NCBI GenBank assembly: GCA_023228725.1
Contig: JALOAQ010000030.1
Location: 1-26,735, forward strand
Origin: Bacteroidales bacterium
GTDB lineage: Bacteria > Bacteroidota > Bacteroidia > Bacteroidales > ML635J-15
Direction of reading: 5' to 3'
DNA: 26,735 nt
The notes under the pieces are model-generated. The model saw only the letters and a program-made list of their open reading frames with translations, was not told the DNA's origin and did no database searches. Position numbers and translations under genes: made by a program. Positions 5,917 through 14,946 of this stretch are shown in pieces (position 1 is the stretch's first letter; each line of letters opens with the position of its first letter).

Positions 5917-6522
5917 ATGAAAAAAGCATATATTATAATTTTTTGTTCAGCTTATTTGCTTTACTCTTGTCGCCCCGTGCTAATGAAATATTATGGAATA
6001 AAAAAGCCTAAAATCGAAAACGAATTTAGTTTGATAAAAAAAGCTAATAGATTTGGATTAGATACAAATAATATTTGCAGCATAAACTCTGTTGACTATC
6101 TTTCAATACTAAATGGACAAGGATTTCCTGATGCAAAAATTTACGATAAACACGGAAATTATATTGAATACAAATCAAACGATTCTGATTGCAATGCTGG
6201 ACTTTTTGAGTTTATTCCAAATTTGAATAAAAACACAGAATATAAAACATCAACATATCCAAACTTTTTTGAAGAATATGCAAAATATAGAGATTTAAAA
6301 GGAAATGAATTAATAAAATCTAATTCTGCTGATTTTTATCTTGTTATTTATTGGACAGCTTGGATAGGCCGACTAAATAAAAATCATGTTAAAGTTTGGG
6401 AAGATTTAGCTAAAGAAAATAAAAACTGTAAAATCGAAGTTCTTAAGCTAAATCTTGATATTCAAGATTATTGGGATAAAGAAGAAACTAAAAAAATTAT
6501 AAAAGATTTTAATAAATCCTAA
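5917..6522 (+). CDS. Lipoprotein with thioredoxin-like C-terminal half lacking CxxC
   Basis: This 201-residue protein has lipobox LYSC (Cys18). The middle part is unrecognised and includes Cys54 and Cys92. From about 136 the sequence SADFYLVIYWTAWIGRLN, then HVKVWEDLAKENKNCKIEVL, has the strand, helix and strand layout of a thioredoxin fold, with WTAWIGRLN standing where redox-active members have WxxWCxxC. Both active-site cysteines are absent, so thiol-disulfide exchange at this site is not possible if the reading is right. The C-terminus (about 180-201) is Lys/Asp-rich and shorter than a full thioredoxin domain. The fold call is inference from pattern. Function is unknown. It is flanked by repeats on the left and by the convergent protease gene on the right. 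Confidence 0.7.
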   Translation: MKKAYIIIFCSAYLLYSCRPVLMKYYGIKKPKIENEFSLIKKANRFGLDTNNICSINSVDYLSILNGQGFPDAKIYDKHGNYIEYKSNDSDCNAGLFEFIPNLNKNTEYKTSTYPNFFEEYAKYRDLKGNELIKSNSADFYLVIYWTAWIGRLNKNHVKVWEDLAKENKNCKIEVLKLNLDIQDYWDKEETKKIIKDFNKS

Positions 6523-6606
6523 ATTATAAAAATTTTACAATAAAATTAATTAAAAAGAATATTTATAAAGTTTTTATAAACCCTTATGTATTCTTTGATT
6601 TTAAAT

Positions 6607-9600
6607 TTACTGTTTTAGCAATTTTACAAATTTATTTCCTAATTCAGAGCTAATTTTTATAAAATAAATTCCATTTGCAAAATGTGAAATATCAAATTCT
6701 TTTTGTTGGGAATTTCCTTTTAATAAAGTACTGCCTGAAATATCTGTTATTTGAAAATTAAACTCTAAATTTTCCGAATTAATAAAACTATAAATTCCTG
6801 TACTTGGATTAGGAAAAATTGAGAGATTGTCTAAATTAATATTTTTTATATCAGAACATATTTCAGGAATAATTTCAAATTCAACTCTTTCAGATACGCA
6901 ATCATAAGTTTGAATTTTCCAATCATAGAAAAAGTAATAATAGTCTTGAGAATCTGCTCCTGCAGAACTCGACTTAATGCTTACAAGCCCTTCAATTTCA
7001 TATGGATAATTCACATTACCATCATTTCTAAATAAATTTGGACTCCCTAAGCCAACCAATTGTAAATCAGAACCTTCTGGCACATTAAAATCTAAATTTA
7101 TAACTTGTACCCCATTTACACAATAAACCGTTTTTTGAGCAATAATTTCTTGATTTGCTTTACGTAGGGCAATATTGCGTTCACCTGCTCCTTGTGCATT
7201 TATTTTTACAGTTTTAAGAACAAAAGGCTGAAATGCGTCAAAAATTAAGTAATGAATGTATGAAGGATTTCCAAAAAATGCTCCATTAGAATTATAATTA
7301 TTTGAGCCTAGATTATAAATTTCTCCTGCAAAAAACTCATCTACCCAATAAGTTACCGGCTCTGCAATTGCTTCATGTTGCCAAATATTTCCAACAAAAA
7401 TTGGCATTTCGCTTTCATGCGAATCATACCATTTTAAAATACCATCAGCATTTTGCTCAATTAAAAAACTTTCGTCAATACAAATATTTTCAACAGGATT
7501 TAATTCTGATGCAAGAGGTAAGTCTATTTTAATATAATCAGTTTTTGTTGCAACTTGACTACCATTTTCATTTCCAACTTCTAAGCTCACAGTATAAATC
7601 CCTGAATTTGAATATTTATGAACAGGGTTTTCTTCATTTGAAGAATTTCCATCTCCAAAATCCCAATTCCAAGTTTGAGGATTATTAAGTGAATTATCAA
7701 CAAACTCAATATTTCCATCGCAAGAATAAGTATTTTCTGCATAAAAATAAGGAATTGGAGGATTATCAGCTCCTATACAATCAAATTGAATTTTAAAACC
7801 ATCAAGAGCTAATCCTGGGTCGGAGTAGAAATGAATAGTTATATATGGACCAGTAGAATAAATTATTTCAGGATTTCCTGCAGTATTACAATAGTAAGTT
7901 CCATTTATCAATTCAGAAGAAGTGCTTGATCCGTCATAAAAAGCAATATAATCGTAATCACAGTAATAATCGCTTCCTTCCTCTATATCAAACTCTAAAA
8001 TATTTAAAATAATACTTTCAGCGCCTTCGGCATAAATAGTTAAACTAGAGTTTGTATTTGTAAGGTATTTTCCATCAGGGCCGCCAGTATCATAAATTAT
8101 TCCACTACATTTACTAATAGTTGTATGCCCAGAACTTGGAAAAATTGTAATACAAGGCAAACTAGGGTCAATTTCCACAAAATTTTCTTTAATTTCCTCA
8201 TCAAAACCGCATGTTCCTCCGTCAATAGTCAATTTCACATCAAAATATCCTGAAATATTATAAGTATGTATTGGATTTACCTGATTTGAAGTTTGTCCAT
8301 CACCAAAATCCCAAAGAAAACTATCAGCATTATATGACTGATTAATAAATTTTACTGCAAAAGGAGCATCACAATTTTGTGTGTAAAAAGCTGTAAAACC
8401 TGCATGCACTTCATTAACATAAGGTTCTGGAGCTACTCCAATTGCATAAAACATATCACCAACACTTTGAACTTCAGCAGAGCAAACTCCATAAAGGTCT
8501 GCCGCCGCTTGCATAGCATAAAACCAAGCATCTTGATAATTTGATGTTTCACTTAAATAAACCGTAAGCAAACGAAAAAATATTTGCTCTGCTTTATTCA
8601 TTCCAAGTGCAGAAACATTATAAGAATTTCCTAAATCATTTGTTCCGCTACCACCTTCGCTTAACAAATAAAAACCATAACACAAAGGAATCCCATTTGT
8701 ATGCACCCCACCATAATCACTATCATCATGAACCCAATAATTACCTTTGTAAGTATCTGGTTTATTTGTAGAATTTGGATCTGCAATAGAACGCATAGTA
8801 TAACCAATTTCTGAACCTATCAAATAATTTGCATTACCAGGTTTTGCATAAAACTCAACAGCAGTACCAAAAATATCGCTAAAAGCTTCATTTAATGCTC
8901 CAGGCTCATCTTGATAAACCAAATTTGCAGTATATGAAGTCAAACCATGAGTGATTTCATGAGCACAAATATCAACAGTTGTTAAAGGTGTAACGGTTTC
9001 ATTTCCATCACCATAAGTCATCCAATAACCATTCCAGAAAGCATTTACATTATTAGCGTAACCATAATCTATCAAACTAAAATGCACAAAAGACCAAAGC
9101 TCATGACCATAATTGTCAATACTATTTCGTCCGTGAATATTCCAATAATAATCATAGGTTGAAGCTGTTGCAAAATGAGCATCCGTAGCATATTGATCAA
9201 GTTGGGGATTTACATTATTCCAGAAATTATCATTATCAAAAAAATCATCTGCATTATCATAATCATCTGTATCATAACAATTTAAAGTTCTAATTCCATT
9301 TCCACGAGTATTATCGTTTAAAATATATTGATTATTTACATACTCGGTATTTATTTGTTGAGTTCCGCTGTATTGAGTGTAGGCAGTTCCAATTTCATCA
9401 CTTTCTTGTAATTTTGATAAAGCAAATAAAATTTCTCCACTTGTTGCATCCACATAAACCTCTTTTCTTAGATGTGGCTTTTTTGAGTAAATATCAAATT
9501 TATAAGCTGAATGTAAACTAGAATTTTCAAGCTTAGGCTTAGAAGGAGTTAAAACTTTTTCAGCTTTTGGAAAATATGTAGCAGTTTCATCTTTTAAAAA

Positions 9601-10101
9601 AGTTTTTAATAAATTTTCCTCACCACTATCTTCCCACATATAGATTTCGGCATCAACATATTTTAATGCTAATTGAAAGGCTTGATTATCAGAAATTTCA
9701 AAATTGGAAACAATATTTACATTATCAAACAAATCTCCGTTTAAAGCAAAGACTTTTCCATTTTTTACTTGTAAATTCCAAGAAGTAAACTCGATAGGAA
9801 TACTATTATAAACTTGATAAAACCTATGGGTTTCATCATCATTTTTATTTTTTTGAACATTTTTTTCCACTAAATTCAAATCATTATTTTTAAAAAATGA
9901 CTTTGTTAATTCAATAGATTTTGCTTTTTCTATACTTTCAGAATCACGAAAATGAATAAAATTTGGCAACTCAGAAAAATCCTTAAAACGCAGAATATCA
10001 GCTCCTTTTACTTTTATATCTGCCTCACTTGCTTTATAAACTTGTGAAAAACTAAAGAAAGAAAAAGAAAGAAAAATTAATAGATTAAGTATTTTTTTCA
10101 T
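6607..10101 (-). CDS. Secreted M4 (thermolysin-type) metalloprotease with PKD, CUB and T9SS domains
   Basis: The 1164-residue precursor has a signal peptide (1-20, cut near SFSQ), an FTP-type inhibitory propeptide (about 35-235) and an M4 catalytic domain (about 240-555). Zinc-site and catalytic residues are all visible: HEITH at 381-385 (His381, Glu382, His385), GALNEAFSD with Glu405 as third ligand, and GGVHTNG with His467 as transition-state His. Two PKD domains follow (about 565-645 with WDFGDGQTS, and 785-860 with WDFGDGNSS). They flank a CUB-like domain (about 650-776, YIAFYDGSS). An Ig-like or jelly-roll region comes next (about 865-1075), then a type A T9SS sorting domain (about 1090-1164, LSIFPNPSTGIYSF to GIYFIKI). 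It should be exported by T9SS and digest extracellular protein. A TATCTTTA element lies about 20 nt upstream of the start. Confidence 0.95.
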   Translation of the reverse strand: MKKILNLLIFLSFSFFSFSQVYKASEADIKVKGADILRFKDFSELPNFIHFRDSESIEKAKSIELTKSFFKNNDLNLVEKNVQKNKNDDETHRFYQVYNSIPIEFTSWNLQVKNGKVFALNGDLFDNVNIVSNFEISDNQAFQLALKYVDAEIYMWEDSGEENLLKTFLKDETATYFPKAEKVLTPSKPKLENSSLHSAYKFDIYSKKPHLRKEVYVDATSGEILFALSKLQESDEIGTAYTQYSGTQQINTEYVNNQYILNDNTRGNGIRTLNCYDTDDYDNADDFFDNDNFWNNVNPQLDQYATDAHFATASTYDYYWNIHGRNSIDNYGHELWSFVHFSLIDYGYANNVNAFWNGYWMTYGDGNETVTPLTTVDICAHEITHGLTSYTANLVYQDEPGALNEAFSDIFGTAVEFYAKPGNANYLIGSEIGYTMRSIADPNSTNKPDTYKGNYWVHDDSDYGGVHTNGIPLCYGFYLLSEGGSGTNDLGNSYNVSALGMNKAEQIFFRLLTVYLSETSNYQDAWFYAMQAAADLYGVCSAEVQSVGDMFYAIGVAPEPYVNEVHAGFTAFYTQNCDAPFAVKFINQSYNADSFLWDFGDGQTSNQVNPIHTYNISGYFDVKLTIDGGTCGFDEEIKENFVEIDPSLPCITIFPSSGHTTISKCSGIIYDTGGPDGKYLTNTNSSLTIYAEGAESIILNILEFDIEEGSDYYCDYDYIAFYDGSSTSSELINGTYYCNTAGNPEIIYSTGPYITIHFYSDPGLALDGFKIQFDCIGADNPPIPYFYAENTYSCDGNIEFVDNSLNNPQTWNWDFGDGNSSNEENPVHKYSNSGIYTVSLEVGNENGSQVATKTDYIKIDLPLASELNPVENICIDESFLIEQNADGILKWYDSHESEMPIFVGNIWQHEAIAEPVTYWVDEFFAGEIYNLGSNNYNSNGAFFGNPSYIHYLIFDAFQPFVLKTVKINAQGAGERNIALRKANQEIIAQKTVYCVNGVQVINLDFNVPEGSDLQLVGLGSPNLFRNDGNVNYPYEIEGLVSIKSSSAGADSQDYYYFFYDWKIQTYDCVSERVEFEIIPEICSDIKNINLDNLSIFPNPSTGIYSFINSENLEFNFQITDISGSTLLKGNSQQKEFDISHFANGIYFIKISSELGNKFVKLLKQ

Positions 10102-10188
10102 TTTAAAAAATTTAATTAGGTAAAGATATGGAAAATAAAAGAAAAAAATAATATTATTAGAATAAAACTCAAAATTTGATAATACCTA

Positions 10189-11181
10189 TTACTCTTTAAT
10201 ACACCTTACATATTGACCACGGTATTTATCACTTGTTCCATAATTATTTATATTATAACTTAATATATTAGTAGTACTTTTAGTCAATCTAAAATCTATA
10301 GGATTTCCACTAGCTAAACTAGTAGTCCAATAAAATCCAATCTTATCTGCATCATAACAAGTTCCTCCTGAAGTTTTATATCCACCTAAATAACCTGCCC
10401 AAGCATAAGAATTTGTTCCTATCACCATAATACTTGAAGCATCTGGCGTATTATTCATTAATGTTTGAAAATCTGTTGAAGTAGGAGTTCTCCAGCCAGT
10501 AGGGCACAATTTTTTAGTATCATTTGCAGCGTAAAAATTATAAAACAAGCCATCTCCACCTGAACAAGCATTAGTATATCTACCATCAGTCCCTTGTCCC
10601 CAAGTTGAATTTAATGATGTTCCATCTCTATATTTTGTAGTTCTTAAATTTTCCACCATCCAGCATTGAGTTTTAATCTGCACTGTAGTATAAGTATAGC
10701 CATTATAAGTAACTGTGGGAGTTCCAGGACAAGGAGTTGGTACAAACGGGCAATTACTAGTATTTAAATTAATTATATTAGAGAAAGAACTTTCACCACA
10801 TGAATTTACTGCTTTAACTCTGTAATAATAAGTAGTTTCGCATTCCAACCCATTAATATTATAAGAAGTAAGATTACCAACATTTGTATTTAAAACAAAA
10901 CTAGAAAATGTATTGTATTTTGATACCTGTAAAATATAAGAACTAGCCGAGCCAACTGTTTGCCAATTCGCATTAAAACTTGTTTCCCCGATATTTGATG
11001 CAGAATTGACAACAGGAGTATTTGGCAAAGGGATTACAGAAATTAAGATACTTTTACAATTTGTAATATCACAAGGGCTTTCAGCTCTAATATAATAAGT
11101 AGTGTTAATATTAGGCGAAACAGTTATGGAAGGTCCAAAATTCAAAGCAGTACCACCACAAGCATCTTTGTACCAAACCCA
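10189..11181 (-). pseudogene. C-terminal part of a split FISUMP/fibronectin type III protein
   Basis: In the same frame as the fragment at 11182-11607 and directly after its TAA, the reading frame continues WVWYKDACGG and runs 330 codons to the TAG... or TAA-type stop at 10189. An apparent start at 11145 is only a TTG inside this continuous frame. Domains seen are the tail of a Bacteroidota Ig-like repeat (ITVSPNINTTYYIRAES), a fibronectin type III domain (about 95 residues, from PNTPVVNSASNIGETSFNAN to FSNIINLNTSN), and a complete FISUMP domain (VQIKTQCWMVENLRT, LFYNFYAAND, CPTGWRTPTSTDF, YWTTS, YVRCIKE). It would be the main part of a secreted protein. On its own it has no signal peptide and no proper start codon, so it is probably not made unless the stop is read through or is a sequence error. 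Confidence 0.75.
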
Positions 11182-11607
11182 TTATGCATCAGTTCCTAAA
11201 CCTCCTCCTTGAACACTTAAATTAGTATTATGACCTTCACAAATAGTATTATTTCCAGAAATTCCACTCGGCTCTTCTGATGGCAAACTAGAATCGCAAG
11301 GGTCTTCACTACCAATACAGCTAATTTTTACCCACTCACTAGTGTTTGAATTATAAGCTTCAAAACAATTAGTTGAAGTATTGTAAATTAATAAAGAATG
11401 AGCTGGTTCAACAATTGCATCTCGTTGTGTGGCTGACATACGTGGCAATAAAAAACCAGAGTTTATGCTTTCAACATCTAAAATACTTGATTCATGTGCT
11501 TCATTTCCGCTTAAGTTTATTGCTACACCTTGTGCAAAACCACAAAAATACAAAGCACTAAATATGACAAATACAAAAAACTGTTTAATAAGATTTATTT
11601 TAAACAT
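11182..11607 (-). CDS. N-terminal fragment of the split FISUMP protein
   Basis: The 141 codons start with a signal peptide (hydrophobic stretch about 8-25, GFAQ). A segment common in Bacteroidota secreted proteins follows (GFLLPRMSATQRDAI, then SLLIYNTSTNCFEAYN), and then the beginning of an Ig-like domain (SGNNTICEGHNTNLSVQGGG). It stops at a TAA (11184-11182) in mid-domain, where related proteins continue with a Trp-containing strand; here the next codons in frame do read WVWYKDACGG. The codon before TGG could have been CAA (Gln), so a single C-to-T change would explain the break. A TATATTTG -7 box lies at 11632-11639. The fragment could be secreted but would lack the FISUMP domain. Confidence 0.7.
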   Translation of the reverse strand: MFKINLIKQFFVFVIFSALYFCGFAQGVAINLSGNEAHESSILDVESINSGFLLPRMSATQRDAIVEPAHSLLIYNTSTNCFEAYNSNTSEWVKISCIGSEDPCDSSLPSEEPSGISGNNTICEGHNTNLSVQGGGLGTDA

Positions 11608-11631
11608 AATATCTTTTTTTTATAATTACTA

Positions 11632-11639
11632 CAAATATA
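11632..11639 (-). promoter_or_regulatory. -7 box (TATATTTG) of the split FISUMP gene
   Basis: On the minus strand TATATTTG matches TAnnTTTG, 24 nt before the ATG at 11607. The gene still has a promoter-like element although its frame is broken. Confidence 0.4.
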
Positions 11640-11677
11640 GGTGGCAAAAATACAATAAATTTTTAAAAACTCAAATA

Positions 11678-12481
11678 TTATATCATTTCAATCTTATTCA
11701 CTAACAAATCAATTTTATCATTCAGATTAGCAATTTGTTGATGAATTTTGGAATTATCATTTAAACTATCAGGCATTTCTGCACTAATATAATTTACAAA
11801 TCTCCAAATTTCTTTAATATCTGCAACATCAATTGTATAGGGGCTATAATCAGGATTTAGCGAATAAAGTCCAAGTTTTTTTTGAGATTGTAATTTATTT
11901 TCAATACACTTAAAAACAATTCCATCATCTAAGCTAAGAATAATGCAAGCATCTCCGTCTTTTAAAGAAAACCAATTTTGTATAAACTCACCTGTTACAT
12001 ATGAGCCATCAGGAATTGGCAACATAGAATCTCCGCTTATTTGAAAAGTTCTGTACTTTTTATTTGAAGATAAAAAAGGAAGTTTAAAAACTGGTAATAC
12101 TTTCACAAATTCTGGGTCTGCAAAGCCTTGAGTATATCCAGCTTTTGCCTTTAAGTTTACTAACTCAATATTTTCATTATTTTTATCATCAACAGTCCCG
12201 TGCAAAACTCTAAGATTACCACCTTTTATATAAATATCATTTCCAGCCTCTAAAAGCCTAAGTTGTGATTCTGGCATTTTTGCCAAATCTAATTTTAAAA
12301 GATTGTCAACACTAAAATTAAAATAATTACTTAAATTAATTAAAGTCTCTATGCTTGGAGAAGCAACAGAATTTTCATAGCCACTATAGGTTGGTCGGGG
12401 CAAATTAACAGCCTTTGCCACATCATCTTGTGTTCGTTTTTTACGTTTACGAAGATGTTTTAAATTTGAACTTAAAAACAT
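11678..12481 (-). CDS. XRE-family regulator with S24 (LexA-like) peptidase domain
   Basis: This 267-residue protein has an N-terminal helix-turn-helix (about 3-60, LRKRKKRTQDDVAKAVNLPR then TYSGYEN) and a C-terminal S24 domain (about 115-235). The self-cleavage elements are present: an Ala-Gly site in LKAKAGYTQG (Ala114-Gly115), catalytic Ser152 in GDSMLP and catalytic Lys191 in VFKCIE. It is thus likely a repressor inactivated by self-cleavage, as with LexA and phage CI proteins; the inducing signal here is unknown. A helical, coiled-coil-like tail (about 240-267) could help dimerisation. An upstream TTG (12496) is inside the -7 box, so the ATG at 12481 is the start. It is divergent from the amidase gene, and its likely targets include this shared upstream region. 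Confidence 0.9.
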   Translation of the reverse strand: MFLSSNLKHLRKRKKRTQDDVAKAVNLPRPTYSGYENSVASPSIETLINLSNYFNFSVDNLLKLDLAKMPESQLRLLEAGNDIYIKGGNLRVLHGTVDDKNNENIELVNLKAKAGYTQGFADPEFVKVLPVFKLPFLSSNKKYRTFQISGDSMLPIPDGSYVTGEFIQNWFSLKDGDACIILSLDDGIVFKCIENKLQSQKKLGLYSLNPDYSPYTIDVADIKEIWRFVNYISAEMPDSLNDNSKIHQQIANLNDKIDLLVNKIEMI

Positions 12482-12493
12482 ATTTTTTTTTTG

Positions 12494-12525
12494 CAAAATT
12501 ACAAAAAGATTTAAAACTAAACAAA
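12494..12525 (-). promoter_or_regulatory. Promoter of the XRE/S24 gene (TTTG, 20 nt, TAATTTTG)
   Basis: TTTG at 12525-12522 and TAATTTTG at 12501-12494 match both Bacteroidota promoter elements with 20-nt spacing. The start codon is only 12 nt downstream, so the leader is very short. A small inverted repeat, AGATTT and AAATCT (12586-12598), lies further upstream and could be an operator. Confidence 0.65.
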
Positions 12526-12614
12526 TTTTTGATTAAATTTTAATAATAAAATAATAATCAACAAATTTCAATCCATTTTCGTCTCAGATTTCAAATCTTT
12601 ATCTTGGAATAAGT

Positions 12615-12643
12615 TTTGCATTTTATATATTTTTATATTTTTG
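12615..12643 (+). promoter_or_regulatory. Promoter of the amidase gene (TTTG, 17 nt, TATTTTTG)
   Basis: TTTG (12615-12618) and TATTTTTG (12636-12643) match the -33 and -7 elements. Only 5 nt separate the -7 box from the ATG at 12649, which implies a leaderless or nearly leaderless mRNA. Confidence 0.6.
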
Positions 12644-12648
12644 TGGCT

Positions 12649-13662
12649 ATGAAAAAAAATCTTCTAATATTTTTGGTCTTTTATCTAAATTTTTGGGGTT
12701 TACCAAATCTATTTGCACAATCACAAGATAGTCTGAAAACTATAGTGGCAGAAAAAGGTGATGGAATTTATAAAATTTTAAGAGAAAATGGATATATAGC
12801 TAAAGATTACTATCATGCATTTAAAGAATTGAATATTGATAAGATAAAAGATGAAGACCAATTAATTTTAGGTGAAACATATTATTTACCAGCTATTTTT
12901 TCTGAAATTTTAGAAGAAAATATCGAAGACGATACAACAAGCATTAAGCCAAGCGGTTTTACATATGCCGACACAATAATCAGCAATAAATTAGACGGAG
13001 CAATTATTTATTTAATAAGTGGGCATGGTGGCCCTGATCCTGGTGCTGTTGCAAATGTAAATGGAATTATGATTAGCGAAGATGAATATGCTTATGATAT
13101 TTGCCTGAGAATGGCTAAAGCAATAGAAGAAAATGGCGGAAAAGCATATATGATAATTGAAGACCCCGACGATGGAATACGAGATGAAGAATATTTACAA
13201 ATTGATTATGATGAATATTGTTACCCTGATTTGGAAATTCCACGCGAACAAAACGCAAGATTAAAACAACGTGCCGATGCAGTAAATGATTTATACAAAA
13301 CACACAAATCAACTGATTATCAAAGAGTTATTGAAATCCATTTAGATTCTCGTAGTAATAGTGCAACTGTTGATGTGTTTTTTTATCATTATCCTGGTAG
13401 TACAAAAGGTAAAAAGACAGCTGAAGTTTTTCAAAATATTTTTTCTGAAAAATATGCAAAACACCAACCAAATCGTGGATATAAAGGTAGCGTAACCAAT
13501 CGAAATTTATTAGTTATGAGAAAAGTTTTACCTCCTTTAGTTTTTATAGAATTAGGAAATATTCAAAACGAAAAAGATAGAAAACGATTTTTAAAATGGT
13601 CTAACCGTCAAGCAATTGCAAATTGGTTAGTAGAAGGTTTAATTAGAGACTTTAGCGAGTAA
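12649..13662 (+). CDS. N-acetylmuramoyl-L-alanine amidase (Amidase_3)
   Basis: This 337-residue exported enzyme is predicted to cut the bond between MurNAc and L-Ala in peptidoglycan. It has a signal peptide (about 1-23, NLFAQ) and a degenerate LysM-like segment (about 31-82, VAEKGDGIYKILRENGY). The zinc amidase domain (about 115-335) has ligand His126 in SGHGGPDPGA, Glu146 in SEDEYAYDI and His231 in EIHLDS, with catalytic Glu301 in FIELGN. An acidic insertion (about 170-200, EDPDDGIRDEEYLQ) lies between the second and third ligands. An in-frame TTG at 12616 lies inside the promoter, so the ATG at 12649 is taken as start. The gene is convergent with AMP nucleosidase with only 3 nt between stop codons, and divergent from the S24 regulator. 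Confidence 0.92.
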   Translation: MKKNLLIFLVFYLNFWGLPNLFAQSQDSLKTIVAEKGDGIYKILRENGYIAKDYYHAFKELNIDKIKDEDQLILGETYYLPAIFSEILEENIEDDTTSIKPSGFTYADTIISNKLDGAIIYLISGHGGPDPGAVANVNGIMISEDEYAYDICLRMAKAIEENGGKAYMIIEDPDDGIRDEEYLQIDYDEYCYPDLEIPREQNARLKQRADAVNDLYKTHKSTDYQRVIEIHLDSRSNSATVDVFFYHYPGSTKGKKTAEVFQNIFSEKYAKHQPNRGYKGSVTNRNLLVMRKVLPPLVFIELGNIQNEKDRKRFLKWSNRQAIANWLVEGLIRDFSE

Positions 13663-13665
13663 AAA

Positions 13666-14436
13666 CTAAAACCGTAAATGCTTAACCGAAGAGCCACCTC
13701 TTTGAATTAGTCTAAGCGATTCAATTCCAATTTTAATATGATCTTCAACGTATTTTTCAGTAACTTGTTGGTCGCTATCATCAGTTTTTACACCTGTAGA
13801 AATCATTGGTTGGTCGCTCACTAAAAGCAAAGCACCTGAAGGTATTTCGTTTGCAAAACCAACCACAAATACAGTTGCTGTTTCCATATCAATAGCCATT
13901 GCACGTGTTTTTCGCAAATATTTTTTAAACCTTTCATCATATTCCCAAACACGCTTATTAGTTGTTAAAACTGTTCCTGTCCAATAATCGCGTCCACGAT
14001 CACGAATAGAAGTTGAGACTGCTCTTTGCAACTGGAAAGCAGGTAAAGCCGGTACTTCAACAGGCAAATAGTCATCCGAAGTTCCCTCTCCCCTAATTGC
14101 TGCAATAGGCAAAATTAAATCACCTAATTTATTTTTTGCTTTTAATCCGCCGCACTTACCTAAAAACAATAAAGCTTTTGGAGAAATAGCACTCAACAAA
14201 TCAATTATAGTAGCAGCATTTGGACTACCCATTCCAAAATTTATAATTGTAATATTTTCGTTTGTTGCACTTGTCATATTTTTATCCCTACCTTCAACTT
14301 CTACATTATTATATTCTGCAAACAAATCAACATAAAGCTGAAAATTTGTTAAAAGTATATATTCTCCAAAACTATCTAAAGTTTTTCCCGTATAACGTGG
14401 CAACCAATTATTAACAATTTCCTCTTTTGTTTTCAT
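13666..14436 (-). CDS. amn: AMP nucleosidase
   Basis: This 256-residue member of the nucleoside phosphorylase fold is predicted to hydrolyse AMP to adenine and ribose 5-phosphate in the cytoplasm (purine salvage and AMP-level control). Motifs are INFGMGSPNAATIIDLL (phosphate-site loop), LFLGKCGGL, and MAIDMETATVFVVGF, which carries the purine- and ribose-binding Met-Glu characteristic of the fold, followed by LLVSDQP. It is the short Bacteroidota form without the long N-terminal regulatory domain of the E. coli enzyme. A TTG at 14442 is in frame, but the ATG at 14436 (MKTKEE) is the natural start. It is isolated from the upstream Hsp20 gene by an intrinsic terminator. The gene symbol is by function only. 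Confidence 0.9.
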   Translation of the reverse strand: MKTKEEIVNNWLPRYTGKTLDSFGEYILLTNFQLYVDLFAEYNNVEVEGRDKNMTSATNENITIINFGMGSPNAATIIDLLSAISPKALLFLGKCGGLKAKNKLGDLILPIAAIRGEGTSDDYLPVEVPALPAFQLQRAVSTSIRDRGRDYWTGTVLTTNKRVWEYDERFKKYLRKTRAMAIDMETATVFVVGFANEIPSGALLLVSDQPMISTGVKTDDSDQQVTEKYVEDHIKIGIESLRLIQRGGSSVKHLRF

Positions 14437-14474
14437 AAACAATTTTTTTACAAAAATAATAAATATATTAATAC

Positions 14475-14511
14475 AAAAAAGGCTGTCAATATTTTTCGGA
14501 CAGCCTTTTTT
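14475..14511 (-). terminator. Intrinsic terminator downstream of hsp20
   Basis: AAAAAAGGCTGTC and GACAGCCTTTTTT form a stem with an 11-base loop. Read on the minus strand it ends in a T run 19 nt after the Hsp20 stop, separating that gene from AMP nucleosidase. The structure is symmetrical and could work in both directions. Confidence 0.85.
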
Positions 14512-14529
14512 AATTTTACTTTTTAAAAT

Positions 14530-14946
14530 TTAGCCAACTTTAATTTGTTTTAAAACCTTTGCTTGCTCATCTTTAGGAATTGTTATTGTTAAAATTCCAT
14601 TTTCGTAGCCTGCATTAATTTTTTCTTTATTAATGTTTTCGGGCAAGCTATAAGATTTTTTAAAGCTTCCATAACAAAAACCTTTGTAGAAAAATTTTTG
14701 TTCTTTACGCTCTTCTTTTGCTTCTTTTTCTGAAGAAATTTCTAAAAGATTGTCATTAATCTCAATTTTAAAATCTTTCTTTTCCATTCCTGGAACTGCC
14801 CCTTCGATTACAAAATCTTTTTCTGTTTCAAAAACATTAAACTCAGGTTTTGTGAAAATTGTTGAGTTTTCTAAATTATTTGCTTCATTAAAAAAAGCGT
14901 CAAAAATTGATGGCAAGTAGCCAGCTGTGTTTCTTCTTACTAACAT
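14530..14946 (-). CDS. Hsp20 / alpha-crystallin small heat-shock protein
   Basis: This 138-residue ATP-independent holdase binds unfolding proteins in the cytoplasm. The alpha-crystallin domain occupies about 32-138, with FNVFETEKDFVIEGAVPGM at its start and the family motif AGYENGILTITIPK near the end. The N-terminus (LVRRNTAGYLPSIFDAFFNE) is the flexible substrate-binding arm typical of Bacteroidota members. Two ATGs are possible, 14961 and 14946. The second is preferred because GGAGG lies 8 nt before it, and the resulting LVRRN start is what the family shows. Single gene with its own terminator. The upstream 270 bp (to 15216) holds short inverted repeats such as GACAAATTGTC but no operator I can name. 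Confidence 0.93.
   Translation of the reverse strand: MLVRRNTAGYLPSIFDAFFNEANNLENSTIFTKPEFNVFETEKDFVIEGAVPGMEKKDFKIEINDNLLEISSEKEAKEERKEQKFFYKGFCYGSFKKSYSLPENINKEKINAGYENGILTITIPKDEQAKVLKQIKVG

Noticed and set aside
6523..6606. Terminator between the lipoprotein and the protease gene
   Set aside because: AAAGAATA and TATTCTTT could pair, but the loop is long and AT-only with no GC stem; too weak to call.
12494..12496. TTG start for the S24 regulator
   Set aside because: The codon is part of the TAATTTTG -7 box; the ATG at 12481 fits the family start.
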